Shown one piece after another: positions 10,186 through 21,200 of a stretch of DNA of 41,181 nt; the stretch's first letter is position 1, and every line of letters begins with the position of its first letter. A program made the position numbers and the translations under genes. The notes below the pieces were generated by a model. That model was not told where the DNA came from. It searched no databases and was given only the letters and a program-made list of their open reading frames with translations. The DNA lies in assembly GCA_024220525.1 (NCBI GenBank), contig JAMYWO010000027.1, positions 168,038 to 209,218 of the forward strand, in the 5' to 3' direction. This DNA comes from Cochliopodium minus (lineage: Eukaryota > Discosea > Himatismenida > Cochliopodiidae).

Positions 10186-12219
10186 TTAGTTAGGGTTTGC
10201 ATTGAAGACAGGAGTGTTTGCAAATGGAGAGGAAGGAACAAATACGTTGATTGCAGCAATGACAGCAAAAACCATTGAACAGAAGAAAGCAGCACTTCCG
10301 ACAACTACAATAACAACTCCAAAGGTTTTGAGAGCAGGAGTAGAAACAATAGTTCCCTTTTGAGATCTGTTGGAAAAGTTATTGTTTCTTGAAGAAATGT
10401 AGTAAGCTCTTCCTTCAAATCCAACTTTGTACAATCCCAAATCAATGTAAGGAGAAGCAGCATTGAGTTTCATACAGTTCTTTACATTTTGGTCTTCGTT
10501 ACCTTGTTGTTTGAGAGTAGTAAAGTTGGCACAGTTGGTTTGATCGAGATAAGCTGCACGGTAAGCATCATCATATTTGGAAAAGATTCTATCTCCTTTT
10601 GGGATGTTGTTCCAGTTCCATGGAATGTTGTCACCAGGGGTTTTGGTTTGAACAATGTTGGATCTATCAGTACCTGCAGTACCTTCTCCAGCAAAATTTT
10701 GAGGATTGGTATCACAACCAGTCCATTGCATGTGAATGTAATCACCAGGACGAACAAGGAGACGATTAGGAGTGAAATCATATTCAACTGCAGGATAAGC
10801 TTGTACGATATTTCCTCTTTTACCTCTAACGTTCAAGTTGAAGATACGAGCACTTCCATCAATTCCAGAAGGTCTCTTTCTGATTCCAAAGACATATGAT
10901 CTATCTTGAAAGGTTCTTCCGTATTGGGAGGTATCAATAGCAAGAGTCAAGTTACAGAATTTACCAGGTTCACAGGTGAATGGATCAACATAAGGATCTT
11001 GGGTAACAGGGGACAAACTTGCTCCATTTCTGGATGAAAAGGTATTCCAACCATCATAATCAGTGGTGGAGATGTTATAACGAAGACGAAGAACACAGTT
11101 TTCAGAAACAATGCAACCTGGGATGGTCCAGTTATAAGTGTTGGTGTATCCGTTCTTTCCATTTCCAAGATGGTTATCTCTGTTCCATGGAGCAGCGATA
11201 CATTCAGGAGCTCCGATACATCCTTGTCCAGGGAAGCTGTTGAGTGGCTTTTCGGTAAACCATTGTCCAGCAGGGCAAGCAATAGGATTATTGAATTTGG
11301 TATTGTTACAGTATCCCTTTTCAACAACATTGTGTGAGTTAGCTTGATAGTAACCACATCTAGAAGGATCAGTGGTCAAGATAGCAATATCGATCCATGG
11401 ATTTGGGTGCCAGTATGGATAGTAATCTCTTTCTTCTGGGCATTCAAAACCGTGTCTGTTACCATTGTTATTTTGACGGGTTGCAATAGCACCAATATTG
11501 TTATTTACACCTCTGTCAGCAATGAAAATACCTTTATTTCTTTCTCTTGCTTTGCATGATTGATAGAAATCATAATGTTCGTGCATACCATATTTATAGA
11601 TGGTAGTATTTGATACCAAAGTGTTAAAAGTATCTGCATTATCTGTGATAGTGGTGGTAGTGTTTCCATCACGTACAGAATCAGCACACATGAATTGCAT
11701 GATGATTTGACAATCATTGTTTTCATTACCGCATGAATGTTGGTTGGTCCATTCAATAGACAAAAGACTTCCTTGATAAAAGTGCATTGGTGGTCCCTAT
11801 TACAAAAAAAAATTAATTTATATTCAAAAATGAAAAATATAAAAAAATTTCAAATTTGAAAAGAGAGAATTATGATAAGTTGAGAATTTCATTATGATGG
11901 GATGATTATTTAATAATTTTTAAAGTTAAAAGAGTGGAATGATATATTTATATATTACCCAGCAATATCCTCCTGCAGCATTATTTTGGGAATTGAAAAG
12001 TCTGTTTTGATTGTTAGCATTTGCGGATTGTTCATTAAGACGATTATTGCTAAAATTATAAAAAAAAAATTAGAAATGAGTATTTATTTTATAAAATTTA
12101 TAAAATATTTAAAAAATAGAAGTATTAATTTTGATTTTTTACGATCCTCTTGGGTTGTGCATATAGACATCGCAAAAAACTACGCCAATTAAAAAAAACA
12201 ACACAAAAATGAATTTCAT
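10186..12219 (-). CDS. DD3-3 family membrane glycoprotein
   Basis: Three exons, minus strand: 12219-12143, 12049-11959, 11796-10186; 592 residues. Residues 1-19 (MKFIFVLFFLIGVVFC) are a signal peptide, followed at once by DVYMHNPRGSNNRLNEQSAN and FNSQNNAAGGYCW. The ectodomain has WTNQHSCG, RDGNTTTT, RERNKGIFIADRG and CPEERDYYPYWHPNPWIDIA, plus many Cys and N-glycosylation sites. These motifs match the Dictyostelium DD3-3 protein family as I remember it. A transmembrane segment lies near the C-terminus (TFGVVIVVVGSAAFFCSMVFAVIAAI), with a short Pro/Asn tail. The topology is therefore type I at the cell surface or in an endomembrane. DD3-3 was first described as a developmentally expressed Dictyostelium gene; its molecular function is not known to me. 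The family length (about 500-600) fits and the gene looks whole. Confidence 0.85.
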
Positions 12220-12810
12220 TTTTATTTCTCTTTTACAGAAAAAAAATTATAGTTCAATTTTTTTTTATTATTTTATTTATAATTTTTTTATAAATTTTTT
12301 TTTTTTATATTTTTTTATTTCAACAAAAACAACACTCTTAAAACTAGAAAAATAAGAAAATTAATGGGTGAGGGTCAATAATCAAAAAATTTTGATTCAT
12401 TTTTCTAATTTTTTTTTTTTTTAACTTACACAAAATTTAATTTTGACAAAAATTGTATATTTAAGAAATTATAAAATTTAATTATTTATATTTCAATATT
12501 TTTAAAGTAAAAGTTAAAAAAAAGATGGAAAGAAAAAAAAATTTCGAAAAGAATATCAAATTTTAAACACCTTCACACAAATTTCATAGTTATATTATAA
12601 CCAACATACCTTTCTTTATTGATTATTTTTGCAAAAAAAGAATATATTTTGAAAAATATATATTATAAAATTAAATCTGAGCCTAAATTTCATTGATCAA
12701 ATTATTTGTGTTAAATTTTTCGTTATTAATTTGGAATTTTTCATTAAACTTTGAAAATTTTCATCCACTCTTAAAACTGGGGTATCACTTCGAACAAAAT
12801 TAAAATAAAA
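12220..12810. promoter_or_regulatory. Divergent promoter region, DD3-3 gene and WD40 gene
   Basis: About 590 bases between two start codons that face away from each other. It is A/T-rich with long T runs (about 12411-12422) near the DD3-3 side and an A-rich stretch before the WD40 ATG. Both promoters must lie here. No specific regulatory motif or other gene was recognised. Confidence 0.4.
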
Positions 12811-14109
12811 ATGAGCAAAAACGAAATCGTTTTAAAATTGGAAGGGATAATAAATGATATTTACATCAATAAAGAGCTATTTTCAAATAATTTTGAAGAA
12901 ATAGTCAATCATTTGAATTCAGCGCAAGTTTTAATAAAATCGGAGAAATCCTTCACTAATAATTCATTAGTGAAATTAAATAACATATCATGTAAAAATA
13001 ATTCAATAATAAATTGCACCACAGCTCCATTATCCTTGAAACATCTAAAAAATAGTTCAAATTTTTTTGCTGGGTTTTATAACGGCTCAATTGTACTTTA
13101 TAATGGTGAAGATGGGCAAGTGGTAGATGGATATATGGAACATAAAAAGAACATATGGTGTATAGAACAAATAGATCAATCAAAATTTGCATCATGTTCT
13201 GACGATAAATTTATATTTATATGGGATATTGAATCAAAGCAAGTGATATCAAAATTGACAGAAAAAGAAATATTAAATTGTGTCAAATACTTTGATAATA
13301 ATATTCTAATCAGGTAATTCATAATCCAATGATCTGTTTCAAATTCGAATTTTTTATATATCAAATAGTTGCGCAGATGATGGAGGAGTATCGTTTTGGG
13401 ATCTGAGAGAAAACAAAAGGACAAAAAATATGATTCAACATAACTCAATGGTGGCCTGGTGCGATGTTGTTGATGAAAATCATTTTGTGACTTGTTCAGT
13501 CGATGAAAGTATTTTGATATGGGATTTCAGGAAGGAAAAATCAGTGAACAAGTTACTAGGACATACTAACGCGGTAAGGAGAGGTAAAAAAAAAAATTGA
13601 AATAATTGAAATTTCTTTTGTTTCACAAACAAAAAATTAAATTGTTCCGTTTTTTAACATTTTTTTTAATCAAACAAATTTTTTTTATTTTGAAAGTTTG
13701 TAGAATGAGCGAAGATAAGATTGGTTAAAGTCTCTCTTTTTTTTTTTATCACTTCATTTATATTTTCCCTTTAAAAGTTTCTTGTGGTTATGATGGCCAA
13801 GTAATAGTTTGGGACAACATTTATTCTCACGTGAAAAATCCCAGTGATATCAAAAAGACTAAACTTTTTCATGATTTAAACGATCTTCATTCGCTTGATA
13901 CTTATACTACGAATGGTAGATCTTTTATATTAGTTGGAGGAGATAGTGGTTGTATGAGTGTTCTTGATTTTGAAGGAAATTTCATAAAGAATATTCCTTG
14001 TTCTAAAAACGCCATTAATTTCGTTCAAGTTATTAACAATGGATTTCCCAAGATAGTAACTGCTTGTGAAGACAAGGTCATTCAAATTTGGGATGTATCT
14101 TTAGAATAA
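12811..14109 (+). CDS. WD40-repeat beta-propeller protein
   Basis: Three exons: 12811-13313, 13369-13583, 13778-14109; 349 residues. After a 45-residue N-terminal helical part come WD units ending in IFIWDIESK, VSFWDLREN, ILIWDFRKE, VIVWDNIYS and IQIWDVSLE, with SDDKF, ADDGG and SVDES turns, consistent with a seven-bladed propeller. The joins restore AVRRVSCGYDGQ across the second intron. WD40 propellers are scaffolds for protein complexes; the partner or complex cannot be named from this sequence. The second intron is about 190 nt, longer than most. The gene is convergent with thioredoxin. Confidence 0.75.
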
Positions 14110-14368
14110 ATTAAAAAAAGTCCAAGACTATGAAACATTTTTCTGTTAAAATTTTCTTCCAAATTACAGCTAAGAAAAGAAGTGAAGAAAATACTTAAAA
14201 ATTAACTTTCAAAACATCAAAATTGGTTAATTTATTTAAAAGTTTAATTTTTTTTTTTTTTAAATAGATTTATTTCGAAGAAATAAAAAAATAATTTTAA
14301 ATTAAAAAGTTGGTTTATTTAACTATTTTTTCATTTATTAACATCAATTTTAGTTTTTTTTGATTGTT

Positions 14369-14683
14369 TTATTTGTGTTTTTCAACTAATTTTTTCAAGT
14401 TTTCTTTGTTAGCACCTGAGAATTGATCAAGAAGATTTCCATTTTTAAAGAATTTAAAGGTTGGTACACTTTTTACATCTTGATTATCCTCGATTGAATC
14501 AAGTTCGTCAACATCAACTTTAATAAATTCAACATCAGTGTAAAAATTTGATATGTCTTCAAAGTATGGAGCAATAAGTTTGCAAGGACCACACCATGTT
14601 GCAGAAAAATCAACTACAACCAGTTTATTTTGAGTTTCTTTCAAGTTATTGTATTCTGTTTCTGTATGTGGATGATGTACCAT
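14369..14683 (-). CDS. trx: Thioredoxin
   Basis: Single exon, 104 residues, the standard length of cytosolic thioredoxin. The active site is ATWCGPCK with redox cysteines 31 and 34. The buried Asp25 (VVVDFSA), the cis-Pro in SVPTFKFF (Pro74) and the C-terminal GANKENLKKLV helix are all in place. There is no targeting peptide, so it is likely cytosolic. It reduces protein disulfides and is itself reduced by thioredoxin reductase, as is known for the family. The single-exon structure contrasts with the intron-rich neighbours. Confidence 0.95.
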   Translation of the reverse strand: MVHHPHTETEYNNLKETQNKLVVVDFSATWCGPCKLIAPYFEDISNFYTDVEFIKVDVDELDSIEDNQDVKSVPTFKFFKNGNLLDQFSGANKENLKKLVEKHK

Positions 14684-14965
14684 TTTATTTATCTTTTTGT
14701 TTTGTTGTTTTTGTTTTGATTTGTTTTTGTTTTTTTTTATTTCTTTTCAATTTCAATATCATTTTTTATTTTATATTATTTTATTAGCTGAAATAAAAAT
14801 TAAATTTTTTAATACTTTTTTTCGGGGATTAATCTTTTTGAAAAGAAAAAGCAAACAAAGTTCTTTAAAAACCAAACTAACAACATTTTCGAAAATCTCC
14901 TATATTTAAAAACTCCCGAACTCCCCATTAAAATTAATTTGTTAAAAAAAGTTTTTATTTTGAAA

Positions 14966-15763
14966 TCATTTTTTATCAGGGAACAATCCCTTTATTTTGC
15001 TCAAGGAAATCTGTTTGTATTTTTGGGATCTGATGTTTTCGACATTATATTTTACCAATTTGGTTTCAATATCAGTGAGATAAAAAAGATGATCTTTAGA
15101 TTGGAGATGGAGAGATAGGAACCAGCATATATCCAATGGCATCTCACATCTATCGGATGTTTTTTCGTGATTGTTATGTGATACGAGGATATGATCCTCA
15201 GAATACAAAAAGACCCTTATCGTCCACGATACTCTCGACATGGGCAACAACTGTCCAGATTCTGTTGTGAATGCTAATCTCACATTGGTCACACAAGGTG
15301 CCACTATGGCTTGATTCATGCATTTCAAAATCTTCATCACTTTGCTTTCTTTGGATGCTTTGGAGATGATATCAGCTAATACATCAGGAATTTCATTTGT
15401 GCTCAATTTCTTATCTATCAGAAGATTTTCTATCTCCTCCTTCAATATTTTGGAATCCTCATCTATTTCACACAATTTCAATAAGAAGTTTCCTATATTG
15501 GTTGAGATATTTTCGATATTATTCGTCACATATTTGCTTATTTTCCCTCCCTTCTTTTCTATTTCTTCATCTTCATCTTCCTCTTTTATCTCTTCCCCAT
15601 CTCTGCAATCCACCACCGTGATATGTCTTATCAATCTGTGAAGATCGATCGATATTGGCATATCTTTGCAGTCTCTTTTGAATATATCAAAGGTACTATT
15701 GATAGAAGATTGCCAATCTATCACATTGGTTGATTTGATTGATATTGTTTTAGATTTGAACAA
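14966..15763 (-). CDS. Protein of unknown function
   Basis: The open frame covers 265 residues and ends at 14966. It has no ATG near its 5' end. A splice acceptor (AAAATAG) just upstream, at about 15774-15780 on the minus strand, suggests that a short first exon lies further up. Visible parts: an N-terminal beta/helix mix (WQSSINSTFDIFKRDC), a very acidic loop (EEIKEEDEDEEIEKK), a helical middle (NNIENISTNIGNFLLKLCEID and following) and a C-terminal beta-rich half (TNVRLAFTTESGQLL, VSWTIRVFLYSED, CWFLSLHLQSKDH). No signal peptide or membrane segment. I do not recognise the family. The domain style (regular strands, paired hydrophobics) indicates a folded cytosolic protein. Confidence 0.6.
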   Translation of the reverse strand: MFKSKTISIKSTNVIDWQSSINSTFDIFKRDCKDMPISIDLHRLIRHITVVDCRDGEEIKEEDEDEEIEKKGGKISKYVTNNIENISTNIGNFLLKLCEIDEDSKILKEEIENLLIDKKLSTNEIPDVLADIISKASKESKVMKILKCMNQAIVAPCVTNVRLAFTTESGQLLPMSRVSWTIRVFLYSEDHILVSHNNHEKTSDRCEMPLDICWFLSLHLQSKDHLFYLTDIETKLVKYNVENIRSQKYKQISLSKIKGLFPDKK

Positions 15764-16166
15764 TTTTTTGTACCTATTTTGAGTGAAATTTTATAGGATA
15801 AAAAAATAGATTTATTTAATAATCAAAATGATTTTATGATTTTGGGTTGAATCTATTATATACTATCTTGTCGAATTTAAAGTGTAATAAGGCAAATAAA
15901 TTTATTTTTATTTAAATTCAAATTCATTTTACACGAGATATCCCACCAAAAATAGAATCAAAAAAGATGGAAAATCCAGGGCTATATATGATGGGGAAAT
16001 TGGTTGAATGGTATTCTCCATTTGTTTCCAATTTTTTAATTTTATTTTATTTTACAGAAAAAAGAACAAAAGAAAAAAAAAAAATAGGAAACTTTAAAGA
16101 AAAGAGAGATTTACATTATGAAAAGAATACAATCACAATTATCAAGTAATTGAAATAAATAAAAAT
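15764..16166. promoter_or_regulatory. Divergent intergenic region, unknown gene and ELP5
   Basis: About 400 bases between genes that point away from each other. It probably holds the missing first exon of the minus-strand unknown gene and both promoters. A plus-strand ATG at 15967 opens a 60-codon Lys-rich frame that I regard as chance. No recognised motif. Confidence 0.35.
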
Positions 16167-16267
16167 ATGCAATCAAATATTTTTTCACCTAAAAATATCA
16201 CAACAAAATTAATTCTTTCATTATTCTCAATATCAAAAAAGGCATTTCAACCAATCCCGTACCATTA

Positions 16268-17348
16268 ATGTTGATAGAAGATTCAACAGAATTGAGCACT
16301 GATTTGCTTTTGGATTATTTGATACCAAAAATAACAAAGGCATGCAAACAAATAGATTATCTGGCATTGGATACATCTCCATACACTATTAAATCGAATT
16401 TTTCAAAGTATGAATCGTTGAAAACAAAGAAAAATATGATTTTCGATTTTTTCCTTGATCCCCTTGGATGGAACAACAAAATACCAATAACAGAACAAAA
16501 CGGAACCTTTTCAATAAATTTATATTGTCCATTAAACAAGATTGATGATATTCAAAAATCTCTTTCAAAAAGCAGCAAAGATTCTGATCGTAAAAAAACA
16601 AAAATTTTTTATTTTTTAAATTTTTTTTTGTTTTTTTGATAGAAAAAAGTTTGTTATTCATTGACTCGTTGAGTATTTTGATTATTAAATTTGGAGTTAC
16701 TAGCACGTTACAATTTCTTAACAAAATGATAATTCAAGAAAGTAAAATTTATTTTTTAAAATAAATTTACACAAACTTATTTAATCTATAATTTTTATTT
16801 TAAAAAGAATATTCTCATGTTATTGTGATTTGTAATGGAGATGCTGTTCAACAACACATCCCTTCATTTTCTCACTTGTGCGACGCAATTCTTAAACTTC
16901 AAAAAATCCCCAAGCAACTTGAAAATAGAGCAAATTGTGCAGTGAAAATCCTTCTAAAGAAGAAAGGAGGAAAGGTGTTCAAAGACACAGAATTAATATT
17001 AAAAAACAAAGAAGGGGCTCTCAAGGTTTTATTTATTATTTTAAACATTTTACTTTCTTTTATTTTTATTTCGTTATTTTAAAGGTTTTGTCCTCAAATC
17101 TTATTTCAAACAAAAGCAACAATAATGAGGTACAGTCTTTCGGTGACATCCCTCCTGGTATTGACAAAAACTTTTTTGATACTCTCACTAAGGAGCAGAA
17201 AGAACAAAGGGATAACCTTTTCCTTCCATTCATGGAGAAGCAGGTTGACTCTTTTTCTGGTATGGTCAGCATTAACTTTGAAGGGGATGATAAAGATGTT
17301 GACAATGATGAATTTGACGAAGAAAAGTGGGAAGATATAGATGACTAA
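16268..17348 (+). CDS. ELP5: Elongator complex subunit 5
   Basis: Exons 16268-16589, 16643-16741, 16808-17025 and 17085-17348; 300 residues, close to human ELP5. Matches: IFDFFLDPLGWNN (DFFRDPLNW in human as I recall it), LLFIDSLSILI (ALDSLSWLL), IPPGIDKNFFDTLTKEQKEQ with RDNLFLPF (conserved C-terminal helix and RDSLILPF), and an acidic tail (DEFDEEKWEDIDD). ELP5 is part of the Elp4-6 RecA-like hexamer of Elongator, which modifies the wobble uridine of tRNAs. The start is uncertain. Another ATG at 16167 begins MQSNIFSPKNITTKLILSLF, a plausible N-terminus, but its frame is offset by one base from the rest across an A-run at 16235-16240. The third intron uses a GTTTTA donor. Confidence 0.75.
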
Positions 17349-17517
17349 ACTTATTTAAAGATTGAATTTTTGATTAATTTAATTTTAATTTTTTTATATT
17401 TTGAGCGCAATAATTTATTTTGATAAATGAAATCCATATTAACATGTTTATATTGATCTTATTCGATCATTTTTGACTAACATTTTCATAAATAACTTTA
17501 TTCTTATCAAAATCTTT

Positions 17518-18025
17518 TTAATTCACTATCCCAATATCCCTCATTTTATATTTTGAAGAGGAATATTCTTTCATCAGTTCATTTATTGCTATTTTTACAT
17601 CTTTTCTCATTTCATATAATGCTTTGTTTGATTCTTCTTCCAACTTTTCGAATTTTTCTTTTTTTTCGTTAACAAGTTTGTTGATTCCTTCTACATCTTC
17701 CAATATTATCTTTTGTTTCAATTCATGGCACATATTCGACAAATCTGTTGATGCATTGATGATATTTTTTGTGGATAGATTACATGTCAATTGAAAATCT
17801 ATATCTTCAATTGCTATCCTTTGAGAATTTTGTGGATGCTAATTTTTTATGGTTATAATAAAGTTATTTTTTTTTATTCATCTTGCTGATAAATTTTTAT
17901 TTTACATTGATTGGGGAATCTTTCAATATCTTTTTGAAATTTTCTTCTAGAAGATCCAAATTTTTTTTCAATCTTTCCATATTTGTTGATTGATATTTAT
18001 TTGGTGCATTTTCATCTTTCAACAT
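17518..18025 (-). CDS. MED22: Mediator complex subunit 22
   Basis: Two exons, minus strand: 18025-17906 and 17838-17518; 146 residues. The protein is almost all helical/coiled coil. It starts with NMERLKKNLDLLEENFKKIL, matching the first MED22 helix (LKDDIKSIMDNFTEIIK). The middle, TKNIINASTDLSNMCHELK, and the later stretch EGINKLVNEKKEKFEKLEEE followed by SNKALYEMRKDV align with the human sequence as I remember it, up to the conserved EYSSSK end. MED22 (Surf5/Srb6) sits in the Mediator head with MED11 and contacts RNA polymerase II. Expected location: nucleus. It is convergent with ELP5 (about 170 nt between stops) and divergent from Piezo. Confidence 0.78.
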
Positions 18026-18210
18026 TTTTTATAAAGGTTTTATATAGAGATATCTTCAAAAAATGAATGATTTGTTCTTTTGATTTCAATCCAAATCACC
18101 TTTTCTTTAATTTTTTTTTTAATTGTAAGTTTGTTTTGAAACAGTGAAAATATAAAAAAATTCAAATTTGTTTTCTTCCCTTCTTCGTTTCACCTTTGTT
18201 AAAGAAGAAA
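18026..18210. promoter_or_regulatory. Short bidirectional promoter region, MED22 and Piezo
   Basis: Only about 185 bases separate the two start codons, so both promoters and 5' leaders must share it. It has a T run at about 18111-18120 and an A-rich leader (AAAGAAGAAA) directly before the Piezo ATG. Confidence 0.4.
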
Positions 18211-21200
18211 ATGGAAGATATTCATGAAATTGATATGGATGAGAGAAATAGCAGTAATTTGAGAAATGAAATACCACATAAAACAGTATAAAACTTTTAA
18301 ATCAACAAAATACTAAAAAATTTAATTTATATTTTCCCCATAACCAGAATTATGTATTGATTCTCGTTAGATGGATTTATCCATTGGTATTATTATTTGC
18401 TGGATATTCAACATCAAATGTATTTTCAATGATATACGTTTTGGGATTCATATCAATAGTATTATGGTAAAAGAAAGAGATTGGAAACAATATATCAAAG
18501 AAAATATTCAAAATATAAACCAAAATTTTGAAAATTAAGGTCCCCAAACAATATATCGGAAAGCAGGAGTAAAATTTTTATTTCACTGATTAATAAATTC
18601 AAAATCAATTTAAATTCAACTCTATTGACCCACAACAATTTTTTTTTTTTAGAAACATGGTGTGAAGTACACATGATCTTCATGTTTGTGATCTCGACAA
18701 TAGGATTTTTAGGGCAAATAGTATTTCAAACATTATTCATCATGTACAGGTATCCACTATTCACCCAAGAGGATGCTAATGAAGTTCTCTCAATGCTGGG
18801 TTTTATTAAGTAATTTTTTTTTTATATTAAAAATACTTTTAAAGTAATTATTTATGATAAACTATTTAAAAGAACAAGTGACAGCTTTAAAGATGTTGCA
18901 CCTATTTTGTCTCAAGTAATTACTTTCGTTTTCATGTTTGTGATGTTGATTTTGGTAGCTAAGAAAGCCATTTTTTCTAAAAATCCTGCGAGTAATTGTA
19001 TTTTATTTTTAAAATCTCTTTTCATTTAACCATTCATTTTTTTTTTGTCTTTTTTTTTTAAAAGTCAGATATGAAAAAAAGATTAGTACATTTCTCACAT
19101 TTTTCACCTACTTCAACATGTTTTTGATAACAATCTTTTCTCCAAGCGTTTATTCCACTATATTTTTTCTTGTGTTACTGTTCACGTTGGGTATCTACAC
19201 ATTTAATTATTCTTGGAAACTATTCCTCAGAAGGACTTACAAAATTTGGTTGTTACTGACAGTTACACAGTTGTTATTGATTGCAGCCTTTCAAATCACC
19301 ACAGTTAGAAATGTCCTTCTTCCATATGCAAATATATTTGGTCTTCGTTACTATGTGAGCTATTCCAATGACAGCATTGACATGCACAAGGACTGGAATT
19401 TTTTTCTTCAATTTCTCTTTATTATTTTTTTCTTTTTTACATTGTCATACGTTTTCGAGCTCATTTCTTTGGAACAGTAAAAATTTTTTTTTTCTAAATC
19501 AAATTTTTTTCAAAACTACTTTTAATTTTATTAAAGAGAATCAAAAGAATCAAAGAAAAAAGATGAAGAGTTTATCATTGAAGAGAAAGGAGGTCAAGAT
19601 GCCAACAGTGAATTTGTACTGGAAGAAGATAGCAGCATCTCCATAAAAAAAAACAAGCACCCTGGTGTTGCATATTATTGTGGAAAATATGGTTGGACAT
19701 TGGCTGTACCCCTCTTGTTCGTCTGCTCTGTGATTAGTAATAACGTGTTGAGCATAGTTATCATTATTGTTCTTTTCATAGGAATATGGATCCCTAGAAG
19801 AATTTTCTCCTCCTTGCCTGTTCGTGTTGTGTTTTACCCTTTTGTTATTTTTGCAATGTTTTTTGATTATCTATTTCAAAACAGTTTCTTTCCAGAAGTA
19901 AAAAAAAACCATTTTTTTTTGTTATTTTTATTTATTTGTTTAAAAATAAATTTAATTTTGTAGATTGACATTTTTAATACGCTTGGATTTGCAAAAATCA
20001 GATTTGATCTTTTCCCTTTTGTAATTTCGATCAACGTCTTGTCTCTTTTAGTTCTCGGAGTATACTGGCACTTCTACGTCAGAGTTAACCACAAGCTGGA
20101 CGAATTGGTGTCTTGGCTCAAAATACACAAGTTCTTTGTAAACGATTTCGGAGAAAGTTGGATTAATGGTGATCTATTTTGTAAAGTGCTTCACAAAACA
20201 CAACCCACAAAGTTCTCTTCTCTTTCATCTGAAAAGATAGAAAACTTCACAGCTGAAGAGAAACTCGAGAAATGTTTTAGAATGATCGAAGAACTCTACG
20301 AAATAGAATCTCCTTTCACAGCAGAACATTTCATCAACAATCATAGTAACTTAGAAAAAGAATTCAAGGCTTATTTGAACAAGATTCACAAGACTTTTAA
20401 GACGAATATCTTCACTCTTGGTTTGAAAGCATTTTTAGAACAAACATACAAGTTGTCTATTATCTTTCTTTATGTTACTTCTTTGAGAGAACAAGGGACA
20501 GGTAAAAAAATAACAAAAATTTAATTAAATTTATTTTTTATTTTTTTATTTTTTAAAATCAAAGCAATCAACACTGGGTTTTTATTTTTCTTTGTTGTTT
20601 TCCTTATTTCCCAAAAGATTGCTTTGAAATTTTGGATTTTTCTTGTTGGTTATTGTGAAATTGTGATTATGATGCTTCTCATTTGGCAGTTTGGTTGGTT
20701 CAAAGAAAACGAAGTGACAAAGATAATCGGTTTGAAAGACTTTGGAAGTCTCTTTAATCTTTACTACGGGCTTTACATTTATGTTATCACACTTATTTTA
20801 ACCACGATACAACTTTACATCAATAGATACTTGAAAATAGGTCTTTTATCTAAAGAAAAAGCGAACAAAGAAAAGATATTTGGACATGTTTCTTTAAACA
20901 GAGTGGATTTTCCTCTGGGGTTAAAATGGTTTTTAGTTTACTTCTACCAATTGTTTCTTAACAATGTTCTCTACATCAATTACATCATAATCCTTTGTGT
21001 GGCAATGTTCTCTTCACAGACTCTTATGAATGCAGTTTATCTTCTTTTTGCTTTCGTTTGTATTGGAATTTCTTTTTCTACCAATTCTTCGTTGAGATAC
21101 ATCAAAAAGTTTTGGAATCTCTTGGTCTCTTTCTCTTTGCTTTTCTTGGTAATGAAATACATCTATCAATTCGAACAACTCGAAAAAGCAATCAAATTTC

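Noticed and set aside
10489-11357. Long overlapping frames on both strands inside the DD3-3 gene
   Set aside because: They are shadows in other frames; only the minus-strand frame has the signal peptide, glycosylation sites and DD3-3 motifs.
15967-16149. Plus-strand 60-codon frame starting MENPGLYMMGKLVEW
   Set aside because: Ends in Lys-rich low complexity with no splice link in frame to ELP5 and no similarity; most likely chance in a promoter region.
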